From Cavenderia fasciculata (taxonomy: Eukaryota > Evosea > Eumycetozoa > Acytosteliales > Cavenderiaceae): 64,000 bases of DNA. The translations under genes were made by a program, and so were the position numbers. The notes below the pieces were generated by a model that saw nothing but the letters and a program-made list of their open reading frames with translations, was not told where the DNA came from and ran no database searches. Location of the stretch: assembly GCF_000203815.1 (NCBI RefSeq), contig NW_004457737.1:2170001-2234000 (forward strand), read 5' to 3'. Shown here one piece after another: positions 10,488 to 21,812 of the stretch; the first letter of the stretch is position 1, and each line of letters begins with the position of its first letter.

Positions 10488-12266
10488 TTAATAAACAATA
10501 ATTAAAGAAAGGGTAGAGACACCACTTGAAGAGACGTTGATAGCAAATTGAGGTCTGTACTTTGGATTGGATAATGGATTGGTAAGAATGCAAGTTGGCA
10601 TGCTGATTGGTTCATTACTGCTGAGGATGTTGTAGTATTGGTTGAGCTTCAAATCACGTTTTGCATTGGCAAAGGTGACAACAAGTTGAGAGGTTTCTGA
10701 AAAGTAAGCACCACCTTGAACTTGGACTGGGGCACTTGGTTGAGAAGATAGATCTTGGATCAAGACATTGAGGTTGCAGTCGTTTTCAAGATACAAGTGA
10801 CCACCAATGACGACGGTGCCGGTAGCGTTGACAGATGAGGATAAAGTGGCGTTGACATCATAGTTGATGTTAGTGTCTTGCAAGAGCAATGAACTGCCAT
10901 AGCTGATACCAATGGAGGTAATCAAAGTAGAGTCGAAAACTTGAACGGTGGCATTGGTGTCGGCGAGGATGGATGGGGTGTTGATGGTACTATTGTCAAT
11001 CAAGAGGAGTGCGTTCTTTTCGACGGCAAAGTATGAGTTTTCATCAGATTCAATGATCGAGTCGGTGAGATCGAGAGTGGCATTTGGGAGGACCGAGATA
11101 AGAGTGTTGTAGAGTGGCGAGCTGACGATGGAACCCAATTGGTTGGAACCTTGGTAGTTGAACTTGACATAGGTGTTGGCAGAGGAGGATGTGTAGGCGA
11201 GGATATAGGCAATGTTGGTGTTGTTCAAGTTGAGGTTGAGGATGGAGCCGTCGGCGTTGTTGACAGTGTCGACGTTGAAGATTTGGATCCAAGATGGTTC
11301 ACCGGTGAATTGGATGGTAGAGGCACCGCTGAATTCGACAGTACCGCTGCTGTTGACTTGACCAAGTGTAATAGTGTCGGCAGTACCAAACCAGGCGTAA
11401 GTGTATTCTTGGGCGGTGAGCGAGCCGACCGAGACAATGATGGGGGAGCCGTCTGGAGTGCTCAAAAGGTGTGGGTTGACAGAGATTTGACCTTGGGTGA
11501 AAATGGTGACGTTGGGAGCTTGGAAATCAAATGTGACAAAGAGAGCGGAATAGGCAGCAACGACAACAGCAACGTTGACTTGGAGATCTTCAAAGTAGGC
11601 TTGGGTGGTGATGAGTGCGCTGTCGAGTGTGGTATCACCATCAATGAAAAAGCTACCGCCGATGGTGTTTTGACCGTAGAGGTAGACAGTGGTTTGGTTT
11701 TGAATGAAAAGTGAACCGCTAAAGATGGATGGACCGGTTTGGGTTTCAAAACTACCATACGATTCTTGTCTATAGACGGAACCAGAACCGAAAAAGGCAG
11801 AGTTGGCAAAGAAATTACAGTCACCTTGGAGAAGGAGAGAGGATTCGTCGTCTAGGAGAACGGCAGCAGCACCGATATCTGAGCTTCCAACGACGTTCCA
11901 AGTGGCAGATTTTCCAAGATAGGCTTCTCCGGCAACATCACATCCAGAGAAGGTGTTAAATTCAACTTGGACAGATTCACTACCAACAATAGAGATGGCA
12001 GCAAGTGTAAGTGACTTGTATGAATAGATGGTTTGTTTTGGTGTAGATGGACGAGCATTTGTAAAATTGATTGATGCAATATAAATGTAATCACCATTGT
12101 TTGGAGAGACACCGCCAATCCAGTTGGAACCATCGTTAAAATCACATCCAGCCGATGATGAACAATCAGTTGCTATATTGAATTGAATAGTTTTATATGC
12201 TTGTTGTCCATTTACTAGTACTATTATTGTTAATAATAATATTATTATTGATGATATTATTTTCAT
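10488..12266 (-). CDS. Secreted repetitive beta-rich protein
   Basis: A single exon of 592 residues. A clean signal peptide (about residues 1-20, ending VNGQQ) is followed by TDCSSSAGCDFNDGSNWIGG and then about 560 residues of short, irregular beta-strand repeats rich in Ser, Thr, Asn, Val and Gly, with many N-glycosylation sequons. This pattern suggests a beta-solenoid or parallel beta-helix, as in extracellular adhesion or matrix proteins. The last residues (STLSLIIVY) form a strand, not a GPI signal or membrane anchor, so secretion into the sheath, coat or medium is likely. I recognise no named family. Codon use is GC-rich and C-ending, suggesting good expression. It is the same general type as the gene at 46073, though not an obvious close paralogue. 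Confidence 0.8.
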   Translation of the reverse strand: MKIISSIIILLLTIIVLVNGQQAYKTIQFNIATDCSSSAGCDFNDGSNWIGGVSPNNGDYIYIASINFTNARPSTPKQTIYSYKSLTLAAISIVGSESVQVEFNTFSGCDVAGEAYLGKSATWNVVGSSDIGAAAVLLDDESSLLLQGDCNFFANSAFFGSGSVYRQESYGSFETQTGPSIFSGSLFIQNQTTVYLYGQNTIGGSFFIDGDTTLDSALITTQAYFEDLQVNVAVVVAAYSALFVTFDFQAPNVTIFTQGQISVNPHLLSTPDGSPIIVSVGSLTAQEYTYAWFGTADTITLGQVNSSGTVEFSGASTIQFTGEPSWIQIFNVDTVNNADGSILNLNLNNTNIAYILAYTSSSANTYVKFNYQGSNQLGSIVSSPLYNTLISVLPNATLDLTDSIIESDENSYFAVEKNALLLIDNSTINTPSILADTNATVQVFDSTLITSIGISYGSSLLLQDTNINYDVNATLSSSVNATGTVVIGGHLYLENDCNLNVLIQDLSSQPSAPVQVQGGAYFSETSQLVVTFANAKRDLKLNQYYNILSSNEPISMPTCILTNPLSNPKYRPQFAINVSSSGVSTLSLIIVY

Positions 12267-13339
12267 TTTTATGTATATTAAAAATATTTATATGTGTGTA
12301 TGTGTGTGAATGTGTGTGTATCTTTATCTTATTTTATATTGATTAGATAAGAAAAGAGAATGCGTAATATTTTGTTTACATGATTTGTCGTTATTGTTGG
12401 TGTATTTATATTACTCGTTTTCATCTGCAGACGAGACTGATGGTTTGATTTTTAGGAATGAAATATCTTTCTCTAGAGGTAGATGGTCGGAAAAAATATC
12501 AAGCAAAAAATGGAATCTTGACTTTCTCTCATGGAACGTTCGATGTGCTCCATCAGAGTCGAGTCGTTTCATAATGGTCTAGTAATCGGTGGTATTCATG
12601 GAAGATGATGTCAAGTCAGGCATAGTGGAACACTATAACTCAACCTCTTATCAAATATTTACAGTACTAAAGAAAGAAAAAAGTTAGTTTAAAAGAAAGT
12701 AATACTATTCTATAGGTGAACCGAAGCAAAGTACTTATATAAGGTTCGACCTGATAATAATGAATGATTCATAGACATACCAGGTTAGTGTTGTATTATC
12801 TCTGAAGAGAGTAATATAGTAGAGAGAGGAGAGAAGAGTGGGAGGTTATTTTAAGTATATTACAACCAATCGATTGAAAATAAATCGAAAAGAATGAACT
12901 AGATTTATAATCAAATATTTATGATATTGATCATAGATTTATTAAAACTATATAGTTTGAGTGTTATAGTAGTTCTCTAGCTCTACTAGTCACTGAACCT
13001 AGGTCTTCCTGATTGTGAGGAATGTGAGTTGGTGAAATTAATTAATACAATGATCATAGTTTTTGAAAGATAAAGATTTAATTTCTTTTAATAAAGTTAA
13101 ATCAAAGATAATTAAGATTAAAAACCATTGCCAGGGAAAGTTGAATAAAATATCGCTGGACTAGTATCTAAATTAAATTGTTTTTTATTTTTTTTTATTC
13201 TCAACCCTGAACCTCCAGAGATCCTTTGGTTCTTGAGAGACGATCATTCTTTATTTTGTATAAAACACAACTCTCATAGTCATTAGTTATATCATCATAT
13301 AAACATAACAAACAAATATAAGAATAAGAATAATAACAA
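12267..13339. other. Intergenic, 1.1 kb
   Basis: Spacer between a minus-strand and a plus-strand gene, so probably two promoters. It has a TG-repeat patch at 12290-12320 and purine-rich DNA near 12810-12840. Open stretches here are short and lack an ATG start or a splice-compatible partner. I see no RNA gene. Confidence 0.5.
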
Positions 13340-14701
13340 ATGGCACCAGGAACAACAACTAAGAAAATCTTGGTTTTCGGTGAAGTGGGGTTGGGTTAGT
13401 ATTTGTAAACAAACAATACTCTATAATTTAAACATCTATATGTTAACATCATCATTGTCATCATGTGTGGGGGGTTTCTATCTATTTAAATATGATATTC
13501 TCTTTCATGATTGATTTCTTTTCTTTTCTATTTTCTTCATTTACTTTTTTTATATATATACATTACAACAGGCAAACCAACCTTTTTTAATTCACTTTCA
13601 AATTACTTTTTCAATGGATCGTTCCCTTTTAATTTAAAGATATCGATGGTGGCAAAAGATGATCAGCCCACCAACACTCAAGACAACTACCAATACACCA
13701 AGGATGGTATCACCTACCAGTTTATCGACACGCCTACCTTTTCTTGCAACCCGTGTGACGATATCATCATCGGTGATGCAACTCAAGATGTCCCCAAAAT
13801 GAACCAGATCATTGAGACAGCGGTCAACATGCAGGGGCTAAGTGCCATTGTCGCGGTTACCAACGGAAGGGGTAGTTTTGGTGATATTGGAAAGTTTCAA
13901 ACCACGTTGTACCGTATGAGAGATGTCCTCCCACAACATCTTATCGACAATGCCATCATGGTGTTTACCGATTGCACTGATCTCAATTGCGTATACGGTG
14001 ATATGACACTTGCAACACTCAAAAACAACAAAAGATTCTATATGATGAACTCTGCCTTTTTCAACAGTCCCTCCCTATACACAGTGGTTGGTGGATTGTA
14101 TTACACTCGTTACTTGAGCGAGTATAATGGAGCAATGCACACCATTGACAACATTCTCAAAACCATTATTAATAATGGTGATAATCCAAACAATAATACT
14201 ACTATCAATCCACCTCCCAAAATAACAACTCCAACTCCATCTCCTACTCCATCAACAACCAATTCTAGAAATCATCATAAAAATAATAGAGATCGAGATA
14301 ATAGGGATAATAATAACAATAATAGTGGCAATGGTATTCAACAACAAGTTGACCAACTTCAAAAACAAGTTAAAGAGCAAGAACAAGAAATTCTGCTACT
14401 TAAACATCAAGTAGCACGTCTATCAAAAATATTACCACTTGATCAACAACTACAACAACAATCTTTGGTTGAACATCAACCACCTCAACCACAACAACAA
14501 CAACAACAAAGTGGCCCAAACATAACTACACGTGTATGCAAAGGTTGTTCTACATCATTTACCATTGCACATTCAGAAAAGTCACACTACGATTCCAAAA
14601 ATTTAAGTTGGCCAAAGAAATGTCAGTCATGTCGTCAAAAGAAACCAAGAGGAGGAAGGGGATCAAGTGGAATCCCAGGTGGAGATGACTGGTGGGAATA
14701 A
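13340..14701 (+). CDS. P-loop protein with C-terminal zinc ribbon
   Basis: Exon 13340-13394 (55 nt) and exon 13572-14701 join in phase to 394 residues across a GTTAGT...ACAG intron. The join creates a P-loop, KKILVFGEVGLGKPTFFNSL, close to the septin/AIG1 type GxxGxGKST, but the Ser/Thr after the lysine is Pro. A G3-like FIDTPTF and a G4-like VFTDCTDLN follow. Beyond about residue 240 come a Pro/Asn/Gln linker and a coiled coil (about 280-315). The end is a zinc-ribbon of the zf-trcl type: CKGCSTSFTIAHSEK, then CQSCRQKK. This suggests a GTPase-like protein with altered nucleotide binding. The role is unknown; possible nucleotide binding is inference from the fold. Confidence 0.75.
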
Positions 14702-14910
14702 TTAACCAAACTAAATCAAAAAAAAAGAAAAGAAACCTTCAATATCATAATGACACAATAACCAAATAATAATAATAATTAATAACTAAACAAGAAACTG
14801 TTCTGAAATAATATTAATAACTCCTATTAAAATAAAAAAAATAATAGTTTTATAGTTATTTCTATTCTAAAACATTGACAGAACCCTAGGGTAAAAATTT
14901 GAATCAAAAT

Positions 14911-14962
14911 TGCTCTATCATAAGGTTAGTATCCTGGACTTTGAACCATTATCTGTGTTTGG
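14911..14962 (+). pseudogene. Partial tRNA-Gln copy
   Basis: The stretch TGCTCTATCATAAGGTTAGT followed by the anticodon arm and TTGAA repeats the 5' two thirds of the intact tRNA-Gln at 15149. The T-arm and the 3' acceptor strand are altered or absent, so no cloverleaf closes. It is a broken duplicate about 240 bp upstream of the functional gene. Confidence 0.75.
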
Positions 14963-15148
14963 AAAAAGATTAATTTTCCTTTTGAAAATTGATATTTACT
15001 TTGCTTATATATATATAAATGAGAATCATCTTTATGATTTATTACTTTTATTTTTCTAAAAAATTGAAAAATTTTTTTTTAAAGTGAAAAAAATTGAAAA
15101 AATTTCCTGCCCGGACAAGATCGCGAAACTTTAATTATGTACCAAAAA

Positions 15149-15220
15149 TGCTCTATCATATAAGGGTTAGTATCCTGGACTTTGAATCCAGTCATCTGAG
15201 TTCGAATCTCAGTAGAGCAA
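15149..15220 (+). tRNA. tRNA-Gln (UUG)
   Basis: A full cloverleaf can be drawn. Acceptor strands TGCTCTA and TAGAGCA pair over 7 bp. The anticodon stem CTGGA/TCCAG encloses the loop CTTTGAA, giving anticodon TTG (reads CAA, Gln). The T-stem CTGAG/CTCAG encloses TTCGAAT. The discriminator is A15220. There is no intron. A TTTTT run at 15224 fits an RNA polymerase III terminator. Confidence 0.93.
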
Positions 15221-15725
15221 AAACTTTTTGCTATTTTTTCGTGGCCCGTAGGAGCCGTTTTTTGTCTTAATCGTGTTGTTTACATCGTTTGGTAAAGGAT
15301 TTATCGATTTCGGACCAATCCAAGTGAGAAATGATGATTAATTCTAAAAAAATAATATTAATTTTCTTTTTTTAAATTACTTTTAATCCAAAACCAAAGA
15401 GAGATGATGAAATTTGTATGATCCTGCCAACTCTGTTGGAATCGTTCTAAATATTCATTCTAGATTTAAAAAAACCATCTAGTAGTAAAATATTGATATT
15501 TAAAAAATCCAAACCATATAGTTTTTGTTAACAAATCAAAACTTTGGCTTTCAATCTTTAGACACCACAATGACAGCATTTTAACGATTTGCATTTCGTA
15601 ATACATGTTGAAATTCGTATTACATGCCGTAATTCTATTCCAGAGCTCGACCGTAAAGAATAAAATGGATGATAATTTGTTCAATAAGTAGTATATTTAA
15701 AATTCCAAATTAAAGAAAAGAAAAG
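15221..15725. other. Intergenic spacer after the tRNA
   Basis: AT-rich DNA with the polymerase III terminator T-run at its start. It includes a modest GC patch at 15240-15330 with no clear structure. There is no convincing coding DNA. Confidence 0.5.
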
Positions 15726-16125
15726 ATGAAATTACTATTTGTATGTGTTGTAGTACTTGCAATGGTCATTGGTTCAATGTCCCAAAATATTCCAAACTCT
15801 GTCTATATCCGTCGATCTGGAGGATTTGCAGGCCGGCAAAAGGATTGTCAGATTGAGTGTCTATGACGGCATCATCAGTCACAATGGAAAGAGAATAGAC
15901 AATAGCCTACATCAAAGAATCGTATTTGGGTTGCATAGCCCAGCATTCCAGAAAATCAAAGACGGCCAAAATTTCAGACCAGACTACCCAGCCTACGATG
16001 TCTATGAATTCAATGCCCAAGTTGATAACCCATCCAAGAGCTTTGCATGGAACCAAGAAGCCACCAAACCAAACATCTGTCACCTATTTGAAGAGCTTGT
16101 TGAACGTTATGGTAGACAACTCTAG
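15726..16125 (+). pseudogene. Small secreted protein gene with a frame break
   Basis: The ATG at 15726 opens a good signal peptide, MKLLFVCVVVLAMVIGSMSQ, followed by NIPNSVYI. The frame then runs into a stop near 15866. From about 15810 the frame one base over is open to the stop at 16125 and has coding character (DLEDLQAGKRIVRLSVYDG, then a mixed polar domain ending in LFEELVERYGRQL). No intron of plausible size bridges the two. The simplest reading is a secreted protein of about 130 residues with a single-base break near 15810-15825, either a true lesion or an assembly error. I recognise no family. Confidence 0.55.
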
Positions 16126-16338
16126 AAACAAAAGATTGAATAAATAAAACTAAAACTGTTTTAATCAAGATAATGATTACGCGTACAGACAGTTGTTTGA
16201 ATGAATGATCATAGGGAACTTGTGTTTTTTAAAATTAATTAAATTAAATTTTATTGTCAAACGAACAATCACAATCATATATTTATATTTGAAACATTAG
16301 TTTAAGCAAATCTCTTGAATACACTATACTTTTACAAG

Positions 16339-17086
16339 ATGATTACAAAACAAATAATAACAAAATGTGTATCAACTAGAGCATTATTTAATAATGTTTT
16401 AATGACAACTTCAAGATACAACTATTCTACAGAATCCTCTTCTTCACCAAACAATAATAATGAAAGTTTAATAACATCATCACAAAGTAAAGAAGAGATT
16501 AAAAAGAGAAATAGAGAGATTATTGAAAGAATCATTAGAGTTGATCATGCAGGAGAATTTGGAGCATCAAGAATCTATGATGGTCAATTGGCAGTATTAG
16601 AAGACACCAAGGTTGGACCATTGATCAAAGAAATGGCCGATCAAGAAAAAGAACATCAAAGAAAGTTTGACCAACTCTTGTATCAACATCGTGTGAGACC
16701 AACTGCACTCTCACCCATTTGGGATGTTGCTGGATTTGGTTTGGGTTACGTATCTGCCTTGATGGGCAAAGAAGCTGCCATGGCTGTCACTGTTGCTGTT
16801 GAAACTGTCATTTCTGATCATTACAATGATCAATTAAGACAATTACATGATAATAATATTGATGATCAAGAATTAAAAGAGGTAAATAGAAAAAAACATA
16901 AATAATTATTATAGTTTCTCTAATTCATTTGAATTTTAGGTTGTAAAGAAATTTAGAGATGATGAAATGGAACATATGCATATTGGTATTGAACATGATG
17001 CAGAATTGGCACCATTATATAAACCATTATCAGAGATGGTTAAAGTTGGTACAAAAGCTGCTATTTGGTTATCAACAAGAGTGTAA
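16339..17086 (+). CDS. coq7: COQ7, demethoxyubiquinone hydroxylase
   Basis: Exons 16339-16881 and 16940-17086 join in phase to 229 residues (donor GTAAAT, acceptor TTTTAG). An N-terminal basic, Ser-rich mitochondrial targeting region of about 60 residues leads into the COQ7 domain RIIRVDHAGEFGASRIYDG. The carboxylate-bridged di-iron ligands are visible: E of HAGE, E..H in MADQEKEH, E of AVETVISDHY, and E..H in DEMEHMHIG. COQ7 hydroxylates the benzoquinone ring in the penultimate step of ubiquinone synthesis on the matrix face of the inner membrane. The start is the first ATG in frame (16339). The gene is convergent with XPC, whose alternative tail would end only about 25 bp away. Confidence 0.95.
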
Positions 17087-17140
17087 AATTAAAAAAAAAT
17101 ATATTATTTATTAAGCAAATGGATCATCGTCTGAATCTAT

Positions 17141-17171
<31 letters not shown>

Positions 17172-17252
17172 TCTTCCTCTTCTTCTTCCTCTTCCTCTTC
17201 TTCTTCAATTAATTTCTTTTTCTTTTTCTTTTTCTTTGATATATTATGAGAA

Positions 17253-19996
17253 TTATTTAGTTGAAGTTGTTTCTTCTTTAAAAGGATTATTTTCATCATC
17301 ATCTGCAAATAATTTTGAAGTACTAGTATTATCAATTGCACCACTACCATAGGTATTTTCGACATAGGTGCCTATCAATAGACCTTTTGTAAATCTTCTC
17401 CATCTCGCTATGATTTCTTCTCTTTGTTTCTTTTCTTCTTTTTCATTTCGAATTTGTTGATCTTGTATCCAAGCTTCAGTCAATGTCTTTGCATTTTCCT
17501 TTGCCACGACGACACCTTCAATCTTTGGGTGAGGTCTTCTACCCCAATTCTCCCATCCAACCAAGGCTGGACCAACCGATATATTTAGTTTACGAGCAAT
17601 ACGCATTAGACCACCCATCTTTAGATGAACGCCACCAATTGGTATCATTTCAGGTTTGAATAGATAAACATTGCCAAAAGAGTTTGTTGGCACCAATCCA
17701 TTTTTAATGATTGGTTGTTGATAAACCATGGTTTGCCATTCTCCAAACAACATGGCAGTAGGTGAAGATCCAGATTTACCCTTTACCACTTTAACTGGTT
17801 GTTCACCTTCCATAATCATTCTACCTGCTTGAATCCATTTATCTGGTACATGTAATACCTTTACCGATGACCGATGATATATAAAACTATCTTTAAATTT
17901 ACCAATTGATTTTGCATTTGGTTCTAAACTTGAATATTTTGGTATATCTTTTTCTAATATATATCTATAAAAAATTAAAATAAAATAAAATTAATAAATA
18001 AATTAAATAAATATATTTTGTTTTCTAAATATATTTACAAAGGATGAGATTTAAAAGCAGAAAAACTAGTTGGAAAGTTTTCAGATTTGATTTCTTTGTC
18101 TCTAATTAATTGTTGATCAAATTTATCTGCATTGTCTTGAATATTCATATTGGTATTATTCTTTTTATCGTTGTCTTTGGTTTCTTGTTTTTCCAATAAA
18201 TCAGTCCACCAAGATAGTTGAGCATTTGGTAGTCTTTTGATATGTGATACAACCACATTGTTTGTATATTTTGATGTAATATCTTTAAATTGATTATTAT
18301 TAAAAGATACTACATAACCAAACGGACAGTTCTGTGGTTCCATCAATTGGGGCTGATCTATTCTATTATTAATTATATCAACCGATATCCATTTGTTTTG
18401 ATTTATATCCAATATTTCAATCCAATAACCAACTATTTTTAAATCTGATTCTTCTACTTCAACTGTTATAGGATTATTATTATTATTCTTTTTTTCATCC
18501 TTTTTTTCTTTTGTTTTTTTAACTTTTTTCTTTTTTTCTTTTAGTTTCCTCTTCACTATCACTTTTGTCACTACTACTAGAATCATCAACAGTAATACTT
18601 TTTCTTTTCTTTATCAATTTCTTTTTTGGTGAAATGGTTGGAGCTGATTTTGATCTTTGAATTGCTTTTTGTCTAGAGGTTACTTTTAAAGGTGGTGTAT
18701 AATCACTTTCAATATCTGATTCTGATAAATCTGATTCCTCTTCCTCTTCCTGTTGTTTCTTTGGGGAAGAAGATTTCTTTGGGGATTGTTTTTTTTTAAT
18801 CTTTTCTGGTGCAGAAGTTGATCTTTTTAAAGTTGGTGATAGAGATGATTGTAATTTTTTTTGTTTGGTTGGTGTTTCAGGTGTTGCAAGTGGTGGATTA
18901 ATAAAAGTAACCATTCTACATGTTAATCCAATTAATTGACAAACTATATAAAATATTTGAATATAACCATATGATGATAATATTCTATTTTTTAATTGCG
19001 ATATTAAAAAATCAAATAATATATTTCTAGATTGATTATTTCTATTATTATTATTACTATCATTATCAACATCTATAACTTCTTTCTTTTTGTTATTATT
19101 ATTATTATTATTATTATTTGGATCATTTTTTGATAATTTATCCAATTGTTGATCTAATTTATATTGTTTTCTAAACCATTGAATTGTATCACTAATCATT
19201 TCGTTAAAGTTGACAGTAGTGTTTGTTTTCTTTTTTCTTGATCCATTCTCTTTTTGTTGTTGCTGTTGTGATTGAAATGAATCAACCAATTGATAGATAT
19301 CTTGTGGAATGGATGAAAAAACCAATGATTTTATCATATCATCTTCGAGTGTAGTAAGAGTATGTTTAAAGTTTAGAATAAAACATAATAATACTGATTT
19401 GTGTAGATTCATAATCTTTAGTTTTTGATGTTTTGAATATCTAACTTGATTTGAACTTGCTCTCTTTTTCTTTGTTGTATCAATTTCAATTGAACTATAA
19501 ATTAAATAGTTGTAAATATGAATTCAAAAGGTTTGAATCAATCAATCTATCAACATACATATCCATTAAACCATCATCCAAGTCCATATTATTAGATGAT
19601 ATATTGGGTGATAAACTTGATTGATTAGTTGAAGTAGTAGATGTCGTAGTAGAAGTAGTAGATAAACCAATATTCTCTCCAAATGGATTGTCGCTATCCA
19701 ATTCTTGTGTTTCCCCGTCTTGACCAAATTCTATATTCACATTAACACCATTATTATTGTTATCTTCTCCTCCTCCAACTATAATTACAAAGATTAGTAA
19801 AAAAAAAACAAAAAGATAATAATCTCTTCTTCTTTTGAGTAAAATACAAACCTTGATCCCATTCTATATCATCGTATGATTGATCATCGCCATCATCTTT
19901 ATCATTTTCATTTGTTGTGTTGTTATGATCTTGTTCTTGTTCTTGTTCAATGATCACTTCTTCAAAGATGATATCATCATCTTGACTGTCGTTCAT
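17253..19996 (-). CDS. xpc: XPC/Rad4 DNA damage recognition protein
   Basis: Minus-strand exons 19996-19852, 19778-19559, 19494-18039 and 17964-17253 have good GT-AG borders; about 844 residues. An acidic N-terminus is followed by the Rad4 transglutaminase-fold segment (NLHKSVLLCFILNF; later GYWIEILDINQNKWISVD). The beta-hairpin domains include SHPLYILEKDIPKYSSLEPN and, for BHD3, FGNVYLFKPEMIPIGGVHLK. The family's interrupted transglutaminase fold is split here by a long Lys/Ser-rich insert. XPC finds helix-distorting lesions and starts nucleotide excision repair in the nucleus. Anomaly: within the A-rich insert near 18510-18545 the frame shifts by one base, so the exon is read only if a base is added or lost there. 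An alternative Glu-rich tail in another frame reaches 17111. Confidence 0.85.
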
Positions 19997-20244
19997 TCTT
20001 TGTGTGCACAACACATAAACGAATTATTCATTCATTGTTGAAAAAGTCGAAAATGTGGTACGAGTCAGATGCTTGACAGGCTCTCAATTTCTTGGAAATC
20101 GAGTACTCTTCCTAAAAGCTTAATTAATTTTTTTTTTTGTTTTTATATTCTATAGAGTTAGTAAAATATTGGTAATCAAATATATTTGATTTGATTTCCC
20201 TATACCGTTATATTTTTTATTATTATTATTATTATTCTTATTTT

Positions 20245-21532
20245 TTATAATCCCTTATTGTAAATAAATTCCTTTATAATATTTCCATTTTTATCTTTTA
20301 AATCTCTGAATTGTGGTTCCAAGTCAGAGGCAGATATACTTGACTCTTGTGGGAACATGGCAATAGCAGCTGGAAGAGAAGAGTTGAAAATGGCAGCAAT
20401 CACAGCAAGATTGATTGGCATTTTAGCGAGTGGATACTTTTTAATAAAACTAATTTTTTCGACGACGCTCATCACCATTGGTGGAAGTAAAAGTGCTGGG
20501 AATGATGTGGCTGCACGTGATGCTGCTACCTTTAAAACTGCCTCCTTTCCTGCAACTGCACTCTTTCCATAAATATTTCCATCTTTATCTTTAATATCAA
20601 TTCCAGTACTACAAGTTTGAATAATAATAATAATAATAATAATAATTAATTAATATCCAATCAATCAATGTCTTTTTTTAAAAAAGAAATGGGGGGAGGA
20701 GACAACAACTTACATCATTTCATTACTTCTCATAACCAATACATTTGCAATACCGGCTGTTGTAACTGCTGTAAATGGTACCAACTATTAAATTGAATTA
20801 AATTAAATTGAATTAATTAATATTATGGTTGTTTGTTTGGAAGTTTGATATTTGATTTGATTGTTTGTTTGATACATTACCATTCTAATACCATTATGAA
20901 TAGAAAGATTATTAATTTTTAATTTATCTACAGCTTTACCTAAACCGACAGCTAGAGAACATGAAATACCGACGGCTGTGAGATAGGCAGTAGCTACTTG
21001 TTGGTTTGACATTGCATTGCTAGCATTTCTATTGGCATGGTTCAATGCGATATTGTATGATTGATTGATCCATTGCCAAAAGATGGTGGTACCAATCGAT
21101 GGATTGGGTAGAATCAAGCCAGCACAAATGATAACATTGATCGGTAGGAATGAACACATTCTAAATGGTAATGGAATGGTCTCACCTGTATCTGGATGCA
21201 CTGTAGCATCAATCACCTTTTTGGCTTTCCACAATGACTCTGATTCAACCTTTGCATCTATCGATCCCTTTTTAAACTTTTCCATCAATTCCTTTGCTTT
21301 TTGTAAATCAACTTGTGAAACAAACATTGATCTAGATTGATTGCAATTAGAGGTTAGTCATATGTGACTTTCAATTGAAACAAACTCTTCAGAGAGATCT
21401 AGTTGTATAATAACAAGAGAATGATATCATTGTTGTTTTGTGTATCTGTAATTCACCTTACCTTGGATCAGTTACATCTCTAAAGTTTTGGAATCTACCC
21501 ATGAATGTATTATTATTGAATCTACCAGAGTC

Positions 21533-21564
<32 letters not shown>

Positions 21565-21812
21565 AGCAGCATAGCATCATAGTCATATGATAGATAATAA
21601 TAGATAAGAATTGTTGTTTAGTTAGTAACAACGTTTAAAGATATTGATTGAACTGTCTCTTCCTCTCCTCTTCTCTTCTCTTCTTTAGACTACTTACGGC
21701 CATCGAATAGTGGTATATCAGACATTTTACTAGAGACTGTTGATGTATTATTATTATTACTGCTGTTACTGTTATTTGTTGATGTGTTTAAATTGATGGA
21801 TGGTTGTTCCAT
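20245..21812 (-). CDS. Sideroflexin, mitochondrial serine carrier family
   Basis: Five minus-strand exons, 21812-21698, 21531-21462, 21331-20881, 20784-20714 and 20608-20245, join in phase to 356 residues. After an Asn/Ser-rich N-terminus comes DIPLFDG, then GRFQNFRDVTDPR and the family signature VHPDTGETIPLPFRMCSF. The multi-pass region follows (VPFTAVTTAGIANVLVMRSNE; FPALLLPPMVMSVVEK), ending in a short polar tail. Sideroflexins sit in the inner mitochondrial membrane; SFXN1 imports serine for one-carbon metabolism. The length is slightly above the usual 320, because of the N-terminal extension. An ATG at the DIPLF methionine could serve as an alternative start and would give the standard length. 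Confidence 0.92.

Noticed and set aside
11139-11714. 191-residue plus-strand frame inside the secreted protein at 10488
   Set aside because: A shadow of the minus-strand gene; Val/Asp/Gly bias and no family features.
12385-12582. 65-residue open frame upstream of the P-loop gene
   Set aside because: No family resemblance, no ATG with good context, and AT-rich like its flanks.
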